Of a DNA stretch of 64,000 nucleotides, positions 20,201-28,416 are shown piece after piece. Positions within the stretch are counted from its first letter, which is position 1. Each line of letters begins with the position of its first letter. Origin of the DNA: VBAS01 sp963773465 (GTDB taxonomy: Bacteria > Bacteroidota > Bacteroidia > Chitinophagales > Chitinophagaceae); assembly GCA_963773465.1 (NCBI GenBank), contig CAVZBF010000001.1:2103713-2167712 (forward strand), read 5' to 3'. The position numbers and the translations under genes were made by a program. The notes under the pieces were generated by a model, which saw only the letters and a list, made by a program, of their open reading frames with translations, made no database searches and was not told where the DNA came from.

Positions 20201-23200
20201 TGGCCTGGTAAATTTTTCCATGGCTTCGCTTACCTTCATTCCACTGTACTCCTCTATTGTAAATTCAACTTCGGGATATATTTTCTGAACAGGATGACCT
20301 TCTATGGTGAAAAATCCTGTTCGAAGACTTTCATGACGCTCTATCAGCTTACAAAAAACATGATGGATCCTCGAGTAATCAAAGACCCCTTCCAGCCTGA
20401 AGGCAGTGGGCATATTATAGGCAAGTGAATCTTTGTCCAGCTCATATAAAATGAATAACCGCTTCTGCGCTGAAGAAACTGCATAGTATTCCTTCTGCTC
20501 TGCTTTTTGGATCGCCTTATACGTTTTCCTTTGTGTTGACGATTTTATTAATGCCGATTGCTCCTCTGCAGTAGGAGAATTGAATATATCGCGAAGCTCC
20601 AGCTTTACTCCCGTAGCTTTGTGAAGATGAGATACCAACTGTATCGCTGCAAGACTATGACCACCTGTCTCAAAAAAATTATCCCTCATCCCTATCCGCT
20701 TCCTCCCCAATATTTCTTCCCATACTAAAATAACATGCATCTCGTATTCATCCCGCGGACCCTGGTATACAGAAACTTCCTGTACATCAATTTCTTCAAG
20801 ATCGGCAAGGATCTTTTTATTTATCTTACCATTAATCGTTAAAGGAATATCATCCAGCCTTATAATTTTAGAGGGGATCATGTACTCGGGAAGCTTCATA
20901 GATAAATGCCTTCGTATCGCTGCCGGATCGAATTCGTGAAATGGCACGATGAAAGCGATCAGCTCTTTGACACCATGCTTATTGTCCCGGGAAATAATAA
21001 CAAAGTTTTTTATGCTTTCATATGTCCTGAGCTGGGTTTCAATTTCACTTATTTCTATCCGGTAACCGCGAATCTTCAGTTGATCATCCCGCCGACCTAA
21101 AAACTTAATATTGCCATCAGTTGACCATGCCCCAATATCTCCTGTCAAATACATGAGGGCGCCATCAACAAACGGATCGGCCACAAATTTTTCTGAAGTC
21201 AAATCAGGCCTATTCACATAACCGCGTGCAAGTCCAATTCCTGCAATACAAATTTCTCCGGGAACTCCGGCAGGCAGAAGGCTGCCGTTATTTCCAAGGA
21301 TATAAATTTTCGTATTCCAAATGGGCTTACCTATATATATCTTTTGATCTCCATCTGAAATAGTATAAGAAGTTACATCTACTGAAGCTTCTGTAGGGCC
21401 ATATAAATTATAAAGAGGAATATCGGTTTTGCGATACCAGTTTTTTACAACTTCAACGGTAAGCGCCTCACCGCTGCAAAAAACTTTCTTTAAGCTCCGT
21501 AGATCATGGTTAATATTTTTAACTGCGAAGAGACTATCCATGAAAACATACAGCATGCTTGGAACAAAATGCATGCATGTTATCCTGTGTTTTTTTATCA
21601 GGGCCAGCATCCGTTCGGGTGAAACGACATCGTCTTTATTGCATAAGATCATTTTCGCGCCCCAGCATAATGGCATAAATATTTCCCATACCGAAACATC
21701 GAATGTAAAATTGGTCTTCTGTAATATGATATCATCGGCAGTAAAACCATAATTCTTCCACATCCATTCGATCCGGTTCATCACTCCTTTATTTTCAACC
21801 ATAACACCTTTAGGACCACCGGTTGATCCTGATGTGTAAATTACATACACTAAGTTTTCCGTATGATAGTTTACCGGCAAATTATCAATCGGGTATTCTT
21901 GCATCTCCCGGAATTTTTTTAACTCTGCTTCATCTATAACCGTCTTGCATTGACTATCTCGTACTATATGATCCACCCTGCCAGCCGGAAATGTGGGGTC
22001 TATCGGAAGATAAGCGCCGCCTGATTTCAATGCAGCCAGGATCGCTATAACCATCCACTCGCTGCGTTCAAGCTTAATTCCAATCAGCTCTTCTGTTTGA
22101 ATGGCGTATTCTTCATAGAGATACCGAGCCAGTTGATTGGCTTTAACATTGAGTTCATTGTAAGTAAGAGAAGTGTCATTGAATACCAATGCAATTTTAT
22201 CAGGAGAAATTTCTACCTGTTCTTCAAATTGCTTTATTAATGGTTTATCAGAAAGGATTTTCTTGTTTGTATTATTAAAGATGTTAAGCAGTAATTGTTT
22301 TTCAGCTGCGGGAAGAATATCTATGCGGGCAATTGGCTGATCGGGATCCTGCAGAATGCAGGTAATTGTCTTTTGCAGGTACAATCCGAATTTTGATATT
22401 GTTGCCGGCTTGAATAATTGGGTACTGTATACAAGTGTCAGCCGGAATTGCTCTTCGCTTTCCCTGCAGTACAGCGTAAGATCAAACTTTGATGTTTTTT
22501 GTTCATGAGGTATCAGCGACGCTTTTAATCCTTCAATCGATGGAATTGGTTTTTCCGTCTCTGCCACCACCAGCATCACATCAAATAACGGGTTACGACC
22601 TGTATCTCGGCTGAGTGTAAGTTGTTCTAAAAGTTCTTCGTACTGGTAATCCTGGTTCGCAAATGCCGCCAGTGTGTTTTCTTTTATTTGTTGCAAAAGT
22701 TCTTTGAAACTTTTTTCTCCTTTAACAATGTTGCGTAATGCCAGTGTATTGACAAACATCCCTATCAACCCTTCCACGTCCGAATGCGTTCTTCCTGCAG
22801 AAGGACTGCCGATTACAATATCTTCCTGGTTACTTAACCGGCTCAACAGCACATTATATATTCCCAGCAATAGCATAAACATGGTTACTCTTTCTTCACG
22901 TGCCAGCTTCTTAAGCGCATTTGTATCTTCCTTGCTTATACAAAATTCATAGTCGCTTCCCTGGTAGTTTTTAATGGCCGGACGGATGAAGTCCAAGGGC
23001 AGGTTTATTATTTCTGCCGGTTCTGAAAATTCATTGATCCAGTATTTCTTTTGTTTTTCCAGCAACTGCCGGTATTCGGTATTACCCACCTGCCATTCTG
23101 CATAGTCTTTATATTGTAATGGCAGCGATGCAAGCTCTTCTCCATTATACAGGCTGAGAAAATCGCGCAATAATATCTCTGTCGATATTCCATCCGATAT

Positions 23201-26200
23201 GATATGGTGCATGTCAAGCAGCAGACAATGACTGTCTTCCGCTTCCTTTATAAATCCTGCTCTTAACAAGGGCGCTGAGTCAAGCTTAAATGGCCTGGTA
23301 AATTTTTCCATGGCTTCGCTTAACTTCATTCCACTGTAATCCTCTATTGTAAATTCAACTTCGGGATATATTTTCTGAACAGGATGACCTTCTATGGTGA
23401 AAAATCCTGTTCGAAGACTTTCATGACGATCTATCAGCTTACAAAAAACATGATGAATCCTCGAGTAGTCAAAGACCCCTTCCAGCCTGAAGACAGAGGG
23501 CATATTATACGCAAGTGAATCTTTGTCCAGCTCATATAAAATGAATAACCGCTTCTGCGCTGATGAAACTCCATAGTATTCCTTCGCTGCCGCTTTTGGG
23601 ATCGCCTTGTATGTTTTCTTTTGTGTTGATGATCTTATTAATGCCGATTGTTCCTCTGCAGTTGGATATTTGAATATATGGCGAAGCTCCAGCTTTACCC
23701 CCGTAGCTTTGTGAAGATGAGATACCAATTGTATTGCTGCAAGACTATGACCCCCTGTTTCAAAAAAGTCATCCCTGATCCCTATCCGGTTCCTCCCCAG
23801 TATCTCTTCCCATACTGAGATAACACGCACTTCGTATTCATCACGCGGACCCTGGTATACGCCTTTTTGTTCTTCATATTGATCCAGGTCTGGTAATAGT
23901 TTGTAATCGATCTTTCCATTTTTAGTTAATGGCCATTTTTCAACAAAGCTAAAATAACCAGGCACCATATACCCGGGCAAACGGCTCAGCAAATGATTGC
24001 GAAGTTCTTCCAATGTCACTGTATCGCCGGCTATCACATAGGCTGAGAGATAGTTATTACCTTCTCTATCTTCTCTTGCAATTATCGCTGAACTTTCAAC
24101 TCCGCTGTATTCTTCCAGTACCCGTTCGATCTCTCCAAGTTCTATACGATAACCCCGGATCTTCACTTGCCGGTCTATTCGACCGATATAGCGAAGGTTG
24201 CCGTCACTTTGCAAATGAACCCAGTCTCCCGATTTATACATCCGGCCATCTTGTATAAATGGATCGGCAATGAATCGTTCTTCATTGAGCTTTGGACGGT
24301 TCAGGTAACCTCTTGTTACACCTGATCCGCCAACATACAACTCTCCCACTCCACCCAGCGGAACTAATTGCCGGTATTTATCCAGTACATATATGCTCGA
24401 TGCCGGAAGTGAACGACCAATAATGCTCTGGCCACTTTGTATGTCCTGTTCCGTTATTTCCCTGTATGTACTATGAACGGTTGTTTCTGTGATCCCATAC
24501 ATATTAATGGCGCGGCTATGAGGATAATGATCTTTCCAATAACTTAACAGCGATGGTTGCAACGCTTCTCTTCCAATTATTACATAGCGAACGTCAAGTA
24601 ACAATTCCGGCTGCTCTTTTATTGCCGTCATCAGGTTCTTGAATGCTCCCGGTGTTTGATTCAATACTGTCACTCCTTCCCGGTGCAGCACTGATAAAAA
24701 TGCAGCGCCATCCTGTGCAGTCAGCAACGGTATGATCACCAGTCTTCCCCCCTTTAATAAACAACCGAAAATCTCCCATACCGAAAAATCAAAACAATAG
24801 GAATGAAACAACACCCACACATCACTGCTATTAAAATCAAATATTGGATTTTCAGGAAATAATAACTGCACTACATTGCGATGTTCGACAAGCACTCCAT
24901 TAGGATAGCCCGTAGTGCCTGAAGTATAAATAACATAAGCCAGATGGTTTGCTTTGATCTCAGCTAACAATGGCAGTGAAGAATATTGGCTGATCTCTTC
25001 TTCTTTTTCTTCTATGTTAAGTACTGCAGCTGATACTGGCAGATCAAGTTCAACAGCACTATCTCTTAAAAGCAATTTTAAAGAAGCATCTTCAACAATG
25101 AACTTGATCCGCTCTTCAGGATAAGAAGGATCTATCGGAACATAAGCAGCTCCTGATTTTAAAATAGCCAGTATTGCTATCACCTGCGAAACACCGCGCT
25201 CCAAAATAAGTCCTACCAACTGCTCGGGCTCTATACCATAGTTCTCCGTCATATAATGAGCCAATCGGTTTGATCGCTCATCAATTTCCCGGTAGCTTAA
25301 TTGCAGATCATCACTCACAATGGCAATAGTCTCAGGATGACCGGCCACCTGTTCATTAAATATGCTCACAAGCGTTTTATCATGCGGGTAGCCACTTTTA
25401 ACCAACAATGTTCCTGATAATAGCTTTTTAGTCCGGACATCGTACAGCGGTATCTTTAAAATCGTTTCGAGCGGTTTCCTGATAAGTTCCTTCAACAACC
25501 TGAGAAAGAAGATTTTTATTTTATCAATGAAATCATTTGTATAAAGATCCCGGTTATATGTTAACATGCAGGTTAAAGAATCAGCATCTTCAAAAAACGA
25601 AAAATTAAGATGGCAATGATTAAAGTTCGGGCAACCGGCAACTTGACGTATATGGTTGTCATCCGGATCTGAAATACTCTCCCCATTTTGAAAGGCAAAT
25701 CCTACATTACAAGTCAGGCCAGAACCATTGTCGTGGTATTTTTGCAGCATTTCGAACGGGAGATCTTTGTGCATGTAAGCTTCATCGACTGATCGTTTTA
25801 ATTTATCAATAACAGATATAAATGTATCCTTATCATCAAGAGTGTCTTTTATTATAAAACGATTGGACAAAGGCCCGATTATTTCAGAAAGTTGCCGGGT
25901 TTCCCTGTTTGAAAAGCACGAAAGTATTGAAATGCTCTCCCTGAATGAATACCTGAAAATTATAATTTTAAGCAAGGACAGCAAAACAATTTCCGGTGCT
26001 TTGTTAACAGAGCTGCAAAAATCATCAAATTGAAATTTTAATTTTTGGGGAATTGTAAATTGGAAAAGATCCATTTTAGAAAGAGAGCCTGCTGCAGCAA
26101 CATTATCGGCAGGAAATCCGTAGTTTGAAAAATTCTTTAACCGTTCACGCCAATAGAACATTAAGGAATGCAGATAATCCTGTGAAAGATCCTTCTGCCA

Positions 26201-26767
26201 ATTTACAAACTGGCCAAAACTAAAAGTTGAATATACCTGTTGCGTATTTCCCTTTTTGAGCAGGTCATAATTGAAACGAATTTCTTTTGTGATGATCTTT
26301 AATGAATAATCATCCACGATAAGTGGATGAAAGACAAAAACGAGGAACGTGCATTCTTTTAAAAGGATCTCATAAATCTGGAATAAATTCGCTCTTTCAG
26401 GTATCTTTCGGAAGTCTAATCCGTAAATACTATTTAAGAGCTCATTCCTGCTCCTGCTCTTATTTGATTTTCTTAAATCAATAGTTCTGAAAACAATCGC
26501 TGCTTTTTCATGATACAGCGCTTTTTTTCCGTCATTAGATCTTATACGTGCATTTAATATATCGTGCCTGCCCAAAACCAGGGTTGTGCTTTTTTCGAGG
26601 TAATTTAAATCAACCTCCTTATCACATTCCAGTATCAGTAGGTAATTGCGATGAGCGTTGTATGAATTATTATCAGCCGCCGCATTGTACATTTCATCCA
26701 GAACCTTTTGTTGGAAATATGAAACTTGCATCATAATTATGAATTCAACATGATTATTCGAAAGCAA
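14216..26767 (-). CDS. Four-module NRPS (C-A-PCP)x4
   Basis: Protein of 4183 residues with four C-A-PCP modules. Carrier serines are near 1008, 2038, 3082 (GGHSL) and 4114 (GGNSL). C2-C4 carry HHIISDG near 1188, 2219 and 3260; C1 has HPLIVDD near 148, losing the second His. Hand-read pockets: A1 D-F-W-N-I-G-M-V-H (the established Thr code), A2 D-V-W-H-F-S-L-V-D (the Ser code, as in EntF), A3 D-F-W-N-I-G-M-V-L (Thr-like) and A4 D-S-E-L-T-A-E-V-C (unassigned; Glu at 239 and 322 could suit diaminopropionate or another cationic residue). A1 also has PNG for PKG in the A3 core motif and GR for GG in the GGEAL motif. No E, MT or TE domains. A Ser/Thr/Glu-rich C-terminal tail may dock to the PKS, whose start overlaps this stop by 4 bp. 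Confidence 0.95.
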   Translation of the reverse strand: MLSNNHVEFIIMMQVSYFQQKVLDEMYNAAADNNSYNAHRNYLLILECDKEVDLNYLEKSTTLVLGRHDILNARIRSNDGKKALYHEKAAIVFRTIDLRKSNKSRSRNELLNSIYGLDFRKIPERANLFQIYEILLKECTFLVFVFHPLIVDDYSLKIITKEIRFNYDLLKKGNTQQVYSTFSFGQFVNWQKDLSQDYLHSLMFYWRERLKNFSNYGFPADNVAAAGSLSKMDLFQFTIPQKLKFQFDDFCSSVNKAPEIVLLSLLKIIIFRYSFRESISILSCFSNRETRQLSEIIGPLSNRFIIKDTLDDKDTFISVIDKLKRSVDEAYMHKDLPFEMLQKYHDNGSGLTCNVGFAFQNGESISDPDDNHIRQVAGCPNFNHCHLNFSFFEDADSLTCMLTYNRDLYTNDFIDKIKIFFLRLLKELIRKPLETILKIPLYDVRTKKLLSGTLLVKSGYPHDKTLVSIFNEQVAGHPETIAIVSDDLQLSYREIDERSNRLAHYMTENYGIEPEQLVGLILERGVSQVIAILAILKSGAAYVPIDPSYPEERIKFIVEDASLKLLLRDSAVELDLPVSAAVLNIEEKEEEISQYSSLPLLAEIKANHLAYVIYTSGTTGYPNGVLVEHRNVVQLLFPENPIFDFNSSDVWVLFHSYCFDFSVWEIFGCLLKGGRLVIIPLLTAQDGAAFLSVLHREGVTVLNQTPGAFKNLMTAIKEQPELLLDVRYVIIGREALQPSLLSYWKDHYPHSRAINMYGITETTVHSTYREITEQDIQSGQSIIGRSLPASSIYVLDKYRQLVPLGGVGELYVGGSGVTRGYLNRPKLNEERFIADPFIQDGRMYKSGDWVHLQSDGNLRYIGRIDRQVKIRGYRIELGEIERVLEEYSGVESSAIIAREDREGNNYLSAYVIAGDTVTLEELRNHLLSRLPGYMVPGYFSFVEKWPLTKNGKIDYKLLPDLDQYEEQKGVYQGPRDEYEVRVISVWEEILGRNRIGIRDDFFETGGHSLAAIQLVSHLHKATGVKLELRHIFKYPTAEEQSALIRSSTQKKTYKAIPKAAAKEYYGVSSAQKRLFILYELDKDSLAYNMPSVFRLEGVFDYSRIHHVFCKLIDRHESLRTGFFTIEGHPVQKIYPEVEFTIEDYSGMKLSEAMEKFTRPFKLDSAPLLRAGFIKEAEDSHCLLLDMHHIISDGISTEILLRDFLSLYNGEELASLPLQYKDYAEWQVGNTEYRQLLEKQKKYWINEFSEPAEIINLPLDFIRPAIKNYQGSDYEFCISKEDTNALKKLAREERVTMFMLLLGIYNVLLSRLSNQEDIVIGSPSAGRTHSDVEGLIGMFVNTLALRNIVKGEKSFKELLQQIKENTLAAFANQDYQYEELLEQLTLSRDTGRNPLFDVMLVVAETEKPIPSIEGLKASLIPHEQKTSKFDLTLYCRESEEQFRLTLVYSTQLFKPATISKFGLYLQKTITCILQDPDQPIARIDILPAAEKQLLLNIFNNTNKKILSDKPLIKQFEEQVEISPDKIALVFNDTSLTYNELNVKANQLARYLYEEYAIQTEELIGIKLERSEWMVIAILAALKSGGAYLPIDPTFPAGRVDHIVRDSQCKTVIDEAELKKFREMQEYPIDNLPVNYHTENLVYVIYTSGSTGGPKGVMVENKGVMNRIEWMWKNYGFTADDIILQKTNFTFDVSVWEIFMPLCWGAKMILCNKDDVVSPERMLALIKKHRITCMHFVPSMLYVFMDSLFAVKNINHDLRSLKKVFCSGEALTVEVVKNWYRKTDIPLYNLYGPTEASVDVTSYTISDGDQKIYIGKPIWNTKIYILGNNGSLLPAGVPGEICIAGIGLARGYVNRPDLTSEKFVADPFVDGALMYLTGDIGAWSTDGNIKFLGRRDDQLKIRGYRIEISEIETQLRTYESIKNFVIISRDNKHGVKELIAFIVPFHEFDPAAIRRHLSMKLPEYMIPSKIIRLDDIPLTINGKINKKILADLEEIDVQEVSVYQGPRDEYEMHVILVWEEILGRKRIGMRDNFFETGGHSLAAIQLVSHLHKATGVKLELRDIFNSPTAEEQSALIKSSTQRKTYKAIQKAEQKEYYAVSSAQKRLFILYELDKDSLAYNMPTAFRLEGVFDYSRIHHVFCKLIERHESLRTGFFTIEGHPVQKIYPEVEFTIEEYSGMKVSEAMEKFTRPFKLDSAPLMRAGFIKEAEQSHCLLLDMHHIISDGVSVEILLRDFLSIYNGEEHGALQLQYKDYAEWQVNNTEYRQLLEKQKQYWVNEFSEPAEILNLPLDFSRPAIKNYQGSDYEFCISKEDTNALKKLAREERVTLFMLLLGLYNVLLSRLSNQEDIVIGSPSAGRTHSDVEGLIGMFVNTLALRNIVKGEKSFKEFLQQIKENTLAAFENQDYQYEELLEQLTLSRDTGRNPLFDVMLVVAGEEKPIPSIEGLKTSLIPHEEKTSKFDLMLYCREREDQFWLTLEYSTQLFKPATISKFGLYLQKTITCILQDPDQPIARIDILPAAEKQLLLNVSNNPPSTYPHDKTLVSIFNEQVASHPETIAIVSDDLQLSYREIDERSNRLAHYMTENYGIEPEQLVGLILERGVLQVIAILAILKSGAAYVPIDPSYPEERIKFIVEDASLKLLLSDSAVELDLPVSAAVLNIEEKEEEISQYSSLPLLAEIKANHLAYVIYTSGTTGYPKGVLVEHRNVVQLLFPENPIFDFNNSDVWVLFHSYCFDFSVWEIFGCLLNGGRLVIIPLLTAQDGSAFLSVLHREGVTVLNQTPGAFKNLMAAVKEQAGLLLDVRYVIFGGESLQPSLLSYWKDHYPHSRIINMYGITETAVLNTFKEITEQDIQSGQSIIGRSLPASSIYVLDKYRQLVPLGGVGELYVGGSGVTRGYLNRPKLNEERFIADPFIQDGRMYKSGDWVHLQSDGNLRYIGRIDRQVKIRGYRIELGEIERVLEEYSGVESSAIIAREDREGNNYLSAYVIAGDTVTLEELRNHLLSRLPGYMVPGYFSFVEKWPLTKNGKIDYKLLPDLDQYEEQKGVYQGPRDEYEVRVISVWEEILGRNRIGIRDNFFETGGHSLAAIQLVSHLHKATGIKLELRDIFSYPTAEEQSALIKSSTQKKTYKAIPKAAAKEYYAVSSAQKRLFILYELDKDSLAYNMPSAFRLEGVFDHWRIHNVFCKLIDRHESLRTGFLTIEGQPVQKIYAEVEFIIEDYSGMKLSEAMEKFTRPFKLDSAPLLRAGFIKEAEDSHCLLLDMHHIISDGVSIEILLRDFLSLYNGEELASLPLQYKDYAEWQVGNTEYRQLLEEQKKYWINEFSTMPPILNLPFDFTRSRIKQSKGDCQKIILPADLSQKLYDLSRRENLTLFTLTFAIYNILIFKLTNQSTFVVGTPVTLRTNPDLENIAGIFINMLPVKINIDANTSFIEYVKELANKIIESIDNKEYPFEDLVEEILTQRDTSRNPIFDLTFAFDQQNAPTIENPDFLPIATDIKTSKYDLSCHGQVSGQQIEFTFEYSCQLFRKSTIKDFVNYFIEIISQITADDSCEIRNLALLSGEAQKKLFDNVYTPFEESQSTLHLLFEKQAEKYPDNIAAVFEDQKITYKELNEKSNQLAEYLIDLGVVPGNVVAIHASRSIEMILGIIAILKAGCAYLPLDAEYPSSRIKQILTDAGISTVLITNDLKSRQPDFCRVVEISGSAFSAYAKNNLHQNYDPAQLAYVIYTSGTTGEPCGVMVEHKSIINTLIWRQRYYNFKQGDTVLQLPSFAFDSSVEEIFGTLIAGARLVLIHQAKRLQLAHLKQLITGHRVNYILIVPQLYKEFLLDHSLCNYDSLKAITLAGDHFSSDLIKLHFESLPYVELFNEYGPTENSVCTTIYKFSPFDDTVLIGKAIDNVSCYILDPQLNCCPPGVAGELYAGGLGLSRGYLNATKKKKDPFVISHFNAGCLLYPTGDMAIAMKDGNLKFLGRIDQQIKIRGNRIDILEIENFLKTMSGIEEAMVIIQSDDNSDQSLIAYIKVSGEMDILEIRERMRLHFPDYMIPSSFFEIEKIPLNANGKIERSAKNIPAKRLEISSTAKEPVTELESLLCDLWKKILNRDQVGIYDNFFDLGGNSLKAIQLTSMLNTILEYEFKVIWLFEYPSIYELAGHLELKTETHKTADEPVDSLLETFEDSINNLFNQPK
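16803..19168 (-). repeat. Intragenic NRPS repeat, copy 2 (C4 N-half/PCP3/A3)
   Basis: About 2.37 kb that aligns without gaps to 23025-25390 at a constant offset of 6222 bp. It covers the N-terminal half of C4, PCP3 and the whole of A3. Long stretches look identical by eye. Differences concentrate at about 18230-18420, which encodes the A4-A5 part of the substrate pocket. Confidence 0.85.
23025..25390 (-). repeat. Intragenic NRPS repeat, copy 1 (C2/PCP1/A1)
   Basis: Partner of 16803-19168. Homology stops abruptly at the start of A1 (25390), where the linker differs. A related C/PCP segment also occurs at about 19190-20770, matching about 22280-23860 at an offset near 3091 bp, so this NRPS was built by repeated module duplication. 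Confidence 0.85.
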
Positions 26768-26830
26768 TTATTAAAAAGACATTTTCTTGAGTGGTGGTTT
26801 ACAAAAGCAGTAGCTGCCTGAGATAAAGCT

Positions 26831-27532
26831 TTAAAAAATAAAAGATGTGGTTACAGGCTTCCAGAACCTTTCGTAGAATTTATTGTCGGTTACATTGTAA
26901 GAATAATTCACAATATCCTTGATCCATCCCGGGGCCACCTGGCTTGAATATGATTTCAGAATTGACTTCTTTTTTTCAATGTCAATAGTTCTGCAAAATT
27001 GAGAAAGGCCCAGGCCCTGTAATAAAATATCGAACTCATGAAAGTTATAATCGCTGTCTGCCATGTAAGGCATATCCTCATAAAAAAAAACATTGTAATT
27101 GTCCTTATGCATTTCTACCCCGATCTCACGGATCAAAACATGATCAGGATGTTGCAACCCTAATGGGAAAACGCATATATCGTTGCGATCTATCGTCTCT
27201 GTCAGTCTCGTCCTAATCTCACGTTTCATCTTTTCGATTTTGGTTTCATCAAGCCCGTTTCTTAAAGGATGATCTAAAAAATCAAGATAGTCATACCTGT
27301 GTTGAACCTGCTGCTGAACAATATTTTCTTCAGCCTTTCGCAGGGACGTGACGAAACTTACATCGTTACCATGAACCGATTGAGGAAACAGTTCTTCATT
27401 GCACCAGTTAGAAATAGAAAATATGTATTCGACTAGCACGTCAGCGCTGTCCATGCGTTTTTCATAAATTGTTCCACCCATGCTCAAAATGGCATCATCA
27501 ATATGAGGTGAAACAACTACTATGCGATTCAT
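26831..27532 (-). CDS. PIG-L family (LmbE-like) N-deacetylase
   Basis: Protein of 233 residues of the PIG-L/LmbE zinc deacetylase family. The metal motif SPHIDDAIL (H10, D12, D13) opens the protein, and QHPDH (H128, D130, H131) supplies the other ligand region. Family members remove acetyl from N-acetylglucosamine in GPI-anchor, mycothiol, bacillithiol and glycopeptide pathways. Here it sits between the NRPS and a GT10-like glycosyltransferase (10-bp gap), so an amino sugar on the peptide is a likely substrate; that is inference. No signal peptide. A 63-bp gap separates it from the NRPS start. Confidence 0.85.
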   Translation of the reverse strand: MNRIVVVSPHIDDAILSMGGTIYEKRMDSADVLVEYIFSISNWCNEELFPQSVHGNDVSFVTSLRKAEENIVQQQVQHRYDYLDFLDHPLRNGLDETKIEKMKREIRTRLTETIDRNDICVFPLGLQHPDHVLIREIGVEMHKDNYNVFFYEDMPYMADSDYNFHEFDILLQGLGLSQFCRTIDIEKKKSILKSYSSQVAPGWIKDIVNYSYNVTDNKFYERFWKPVTTSFIF

Positions 27533-27542
27533 ACAGCCAGTA

Positions 27543-28400
27543 TTAAACTGTCAACCCGGACAGATTTTTTAATGTATAATTGTAATTATTCATGCCCCAT
27601 TCTTCCGGAAGAATAAATCTCTTTGCCAATTCGAAATTCATCAAAATAGCATTGTATCTCAACTCATAATTCTCAAATGAAATTTTCTTTAGCTTCGACA
27701 TGAGCTCATCTATTGTATCAAAATATATAATTCCATTTACATCAAAATATCTTTCGATTTTTTTTGTCCCCCAGTAAATTGGGATAGTACCCGTGAGAAA
27801 ACAATCAATAATCTTTTCACTGAAATAGGTATCTCTCTGAACATTTTCCACAACGATGGAATACGCATATTTGATTAGCGCCATAGATTTGGCAGGAATT
27901 TCATTATACCCTCGTCCGAATTGAGGTATACCATAAGGCAAAACCTTTCTGATTTTTTGACGGAATTTATGACCTATTGTTTCCGACATGGAGCTTGCGA
28001 TGTAAGAACAAAGATGCCTCTTCTCACCAATCTTGATGTTTTGTTCTTCTATCCAGCACCCGGCAGCAGGAACAAATTTTGAATTCGGAATTTTTCTTAA
28101 CACTTCATCATCGTGTGTCCAAACTTCTTCAAACAAATCAAAGTTTTTGCGAATCCAATGATAAATAAAAGGAAAAACAGAAATAGGCTCAAGCATCCAT
28201 GCAATTTTAATACCCTGATCTTTATAAATGCCGTTATTTAAAAATTCATCTGTGTAGACGGTTGGACCGGTTTGACTACATGATCTGTCCCATGTAAAAG
28301 TACTTTTCAAAAAGACCCGGGAACTAAATTCTTGTCCTGCAAAATTATTGTCGCGTAGGTTAACGAATTGCATTGTAAAAGATTTTACCTGGTAAATCAT
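27543..28400 (-). CDS. GT10 (fucosyltransferase)-like glycosyltransferase
   Basis: Protein of 285 residues. The C-terminal half carries the GT10-type donor motif: YAYSIVVENVQ, then YFSEKIIDCFLTGTIPIYWG, matching the family pattern of K/Y-FSLAFEN...TEKFxxAxxxGxVPVxxG. The N-terminal acceptor domain is short and diverged. Family knowledge: alpha-1,3-fucosyltransferases using GDP-sugars; the sugar used here is unknown. The gene lies 16 bp after the carbamoyltransferase and 10 bp before the PIG-L gene, so it belongs to the tailoring sub-operon. The true start could be the internal Met at residue 10. The first codons contain a TTTACC-x-GGTAAA palindrome whose relevance is unclear. Confidence 0.75.
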   Translation of the reverse strand: MIYQVKSFTMQFVNLRDNNFAGQEFSSRVFLKSTFTWDRSCSQTGPTVYTDEFLNNGIYKDQGIKIAWMLEPISVFPFIYHWIRKNFDLFEEVWTHDDEVLRKIPNSKFVPAAGCWIEEQNIKIGEKRHLCSYIASSMSETIGHKFRQKIRKVLPYGIPQFGRGYNEIPAKSMALIKYAYSIVVENVQRDTYFSEKIIDCFLTGTIPIYWGTKKIERYFDVNGIIYFDTIDELMSKLKKISFENYELRYNAILMNFELAKRFILPEEWGMNNYNYTLKNLSGLTV

Positions 28401-28416
28401 TTACTCAACATGTTAT

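Noticed and set aside
28384..28396. TTTACC-x-GGTAAA palindrome as an operator related to the one at 33061
   Set aside because: It lies within the first codons of the GT10-like gene, and similar TTTACCTGG strings occur in several coding regions here.
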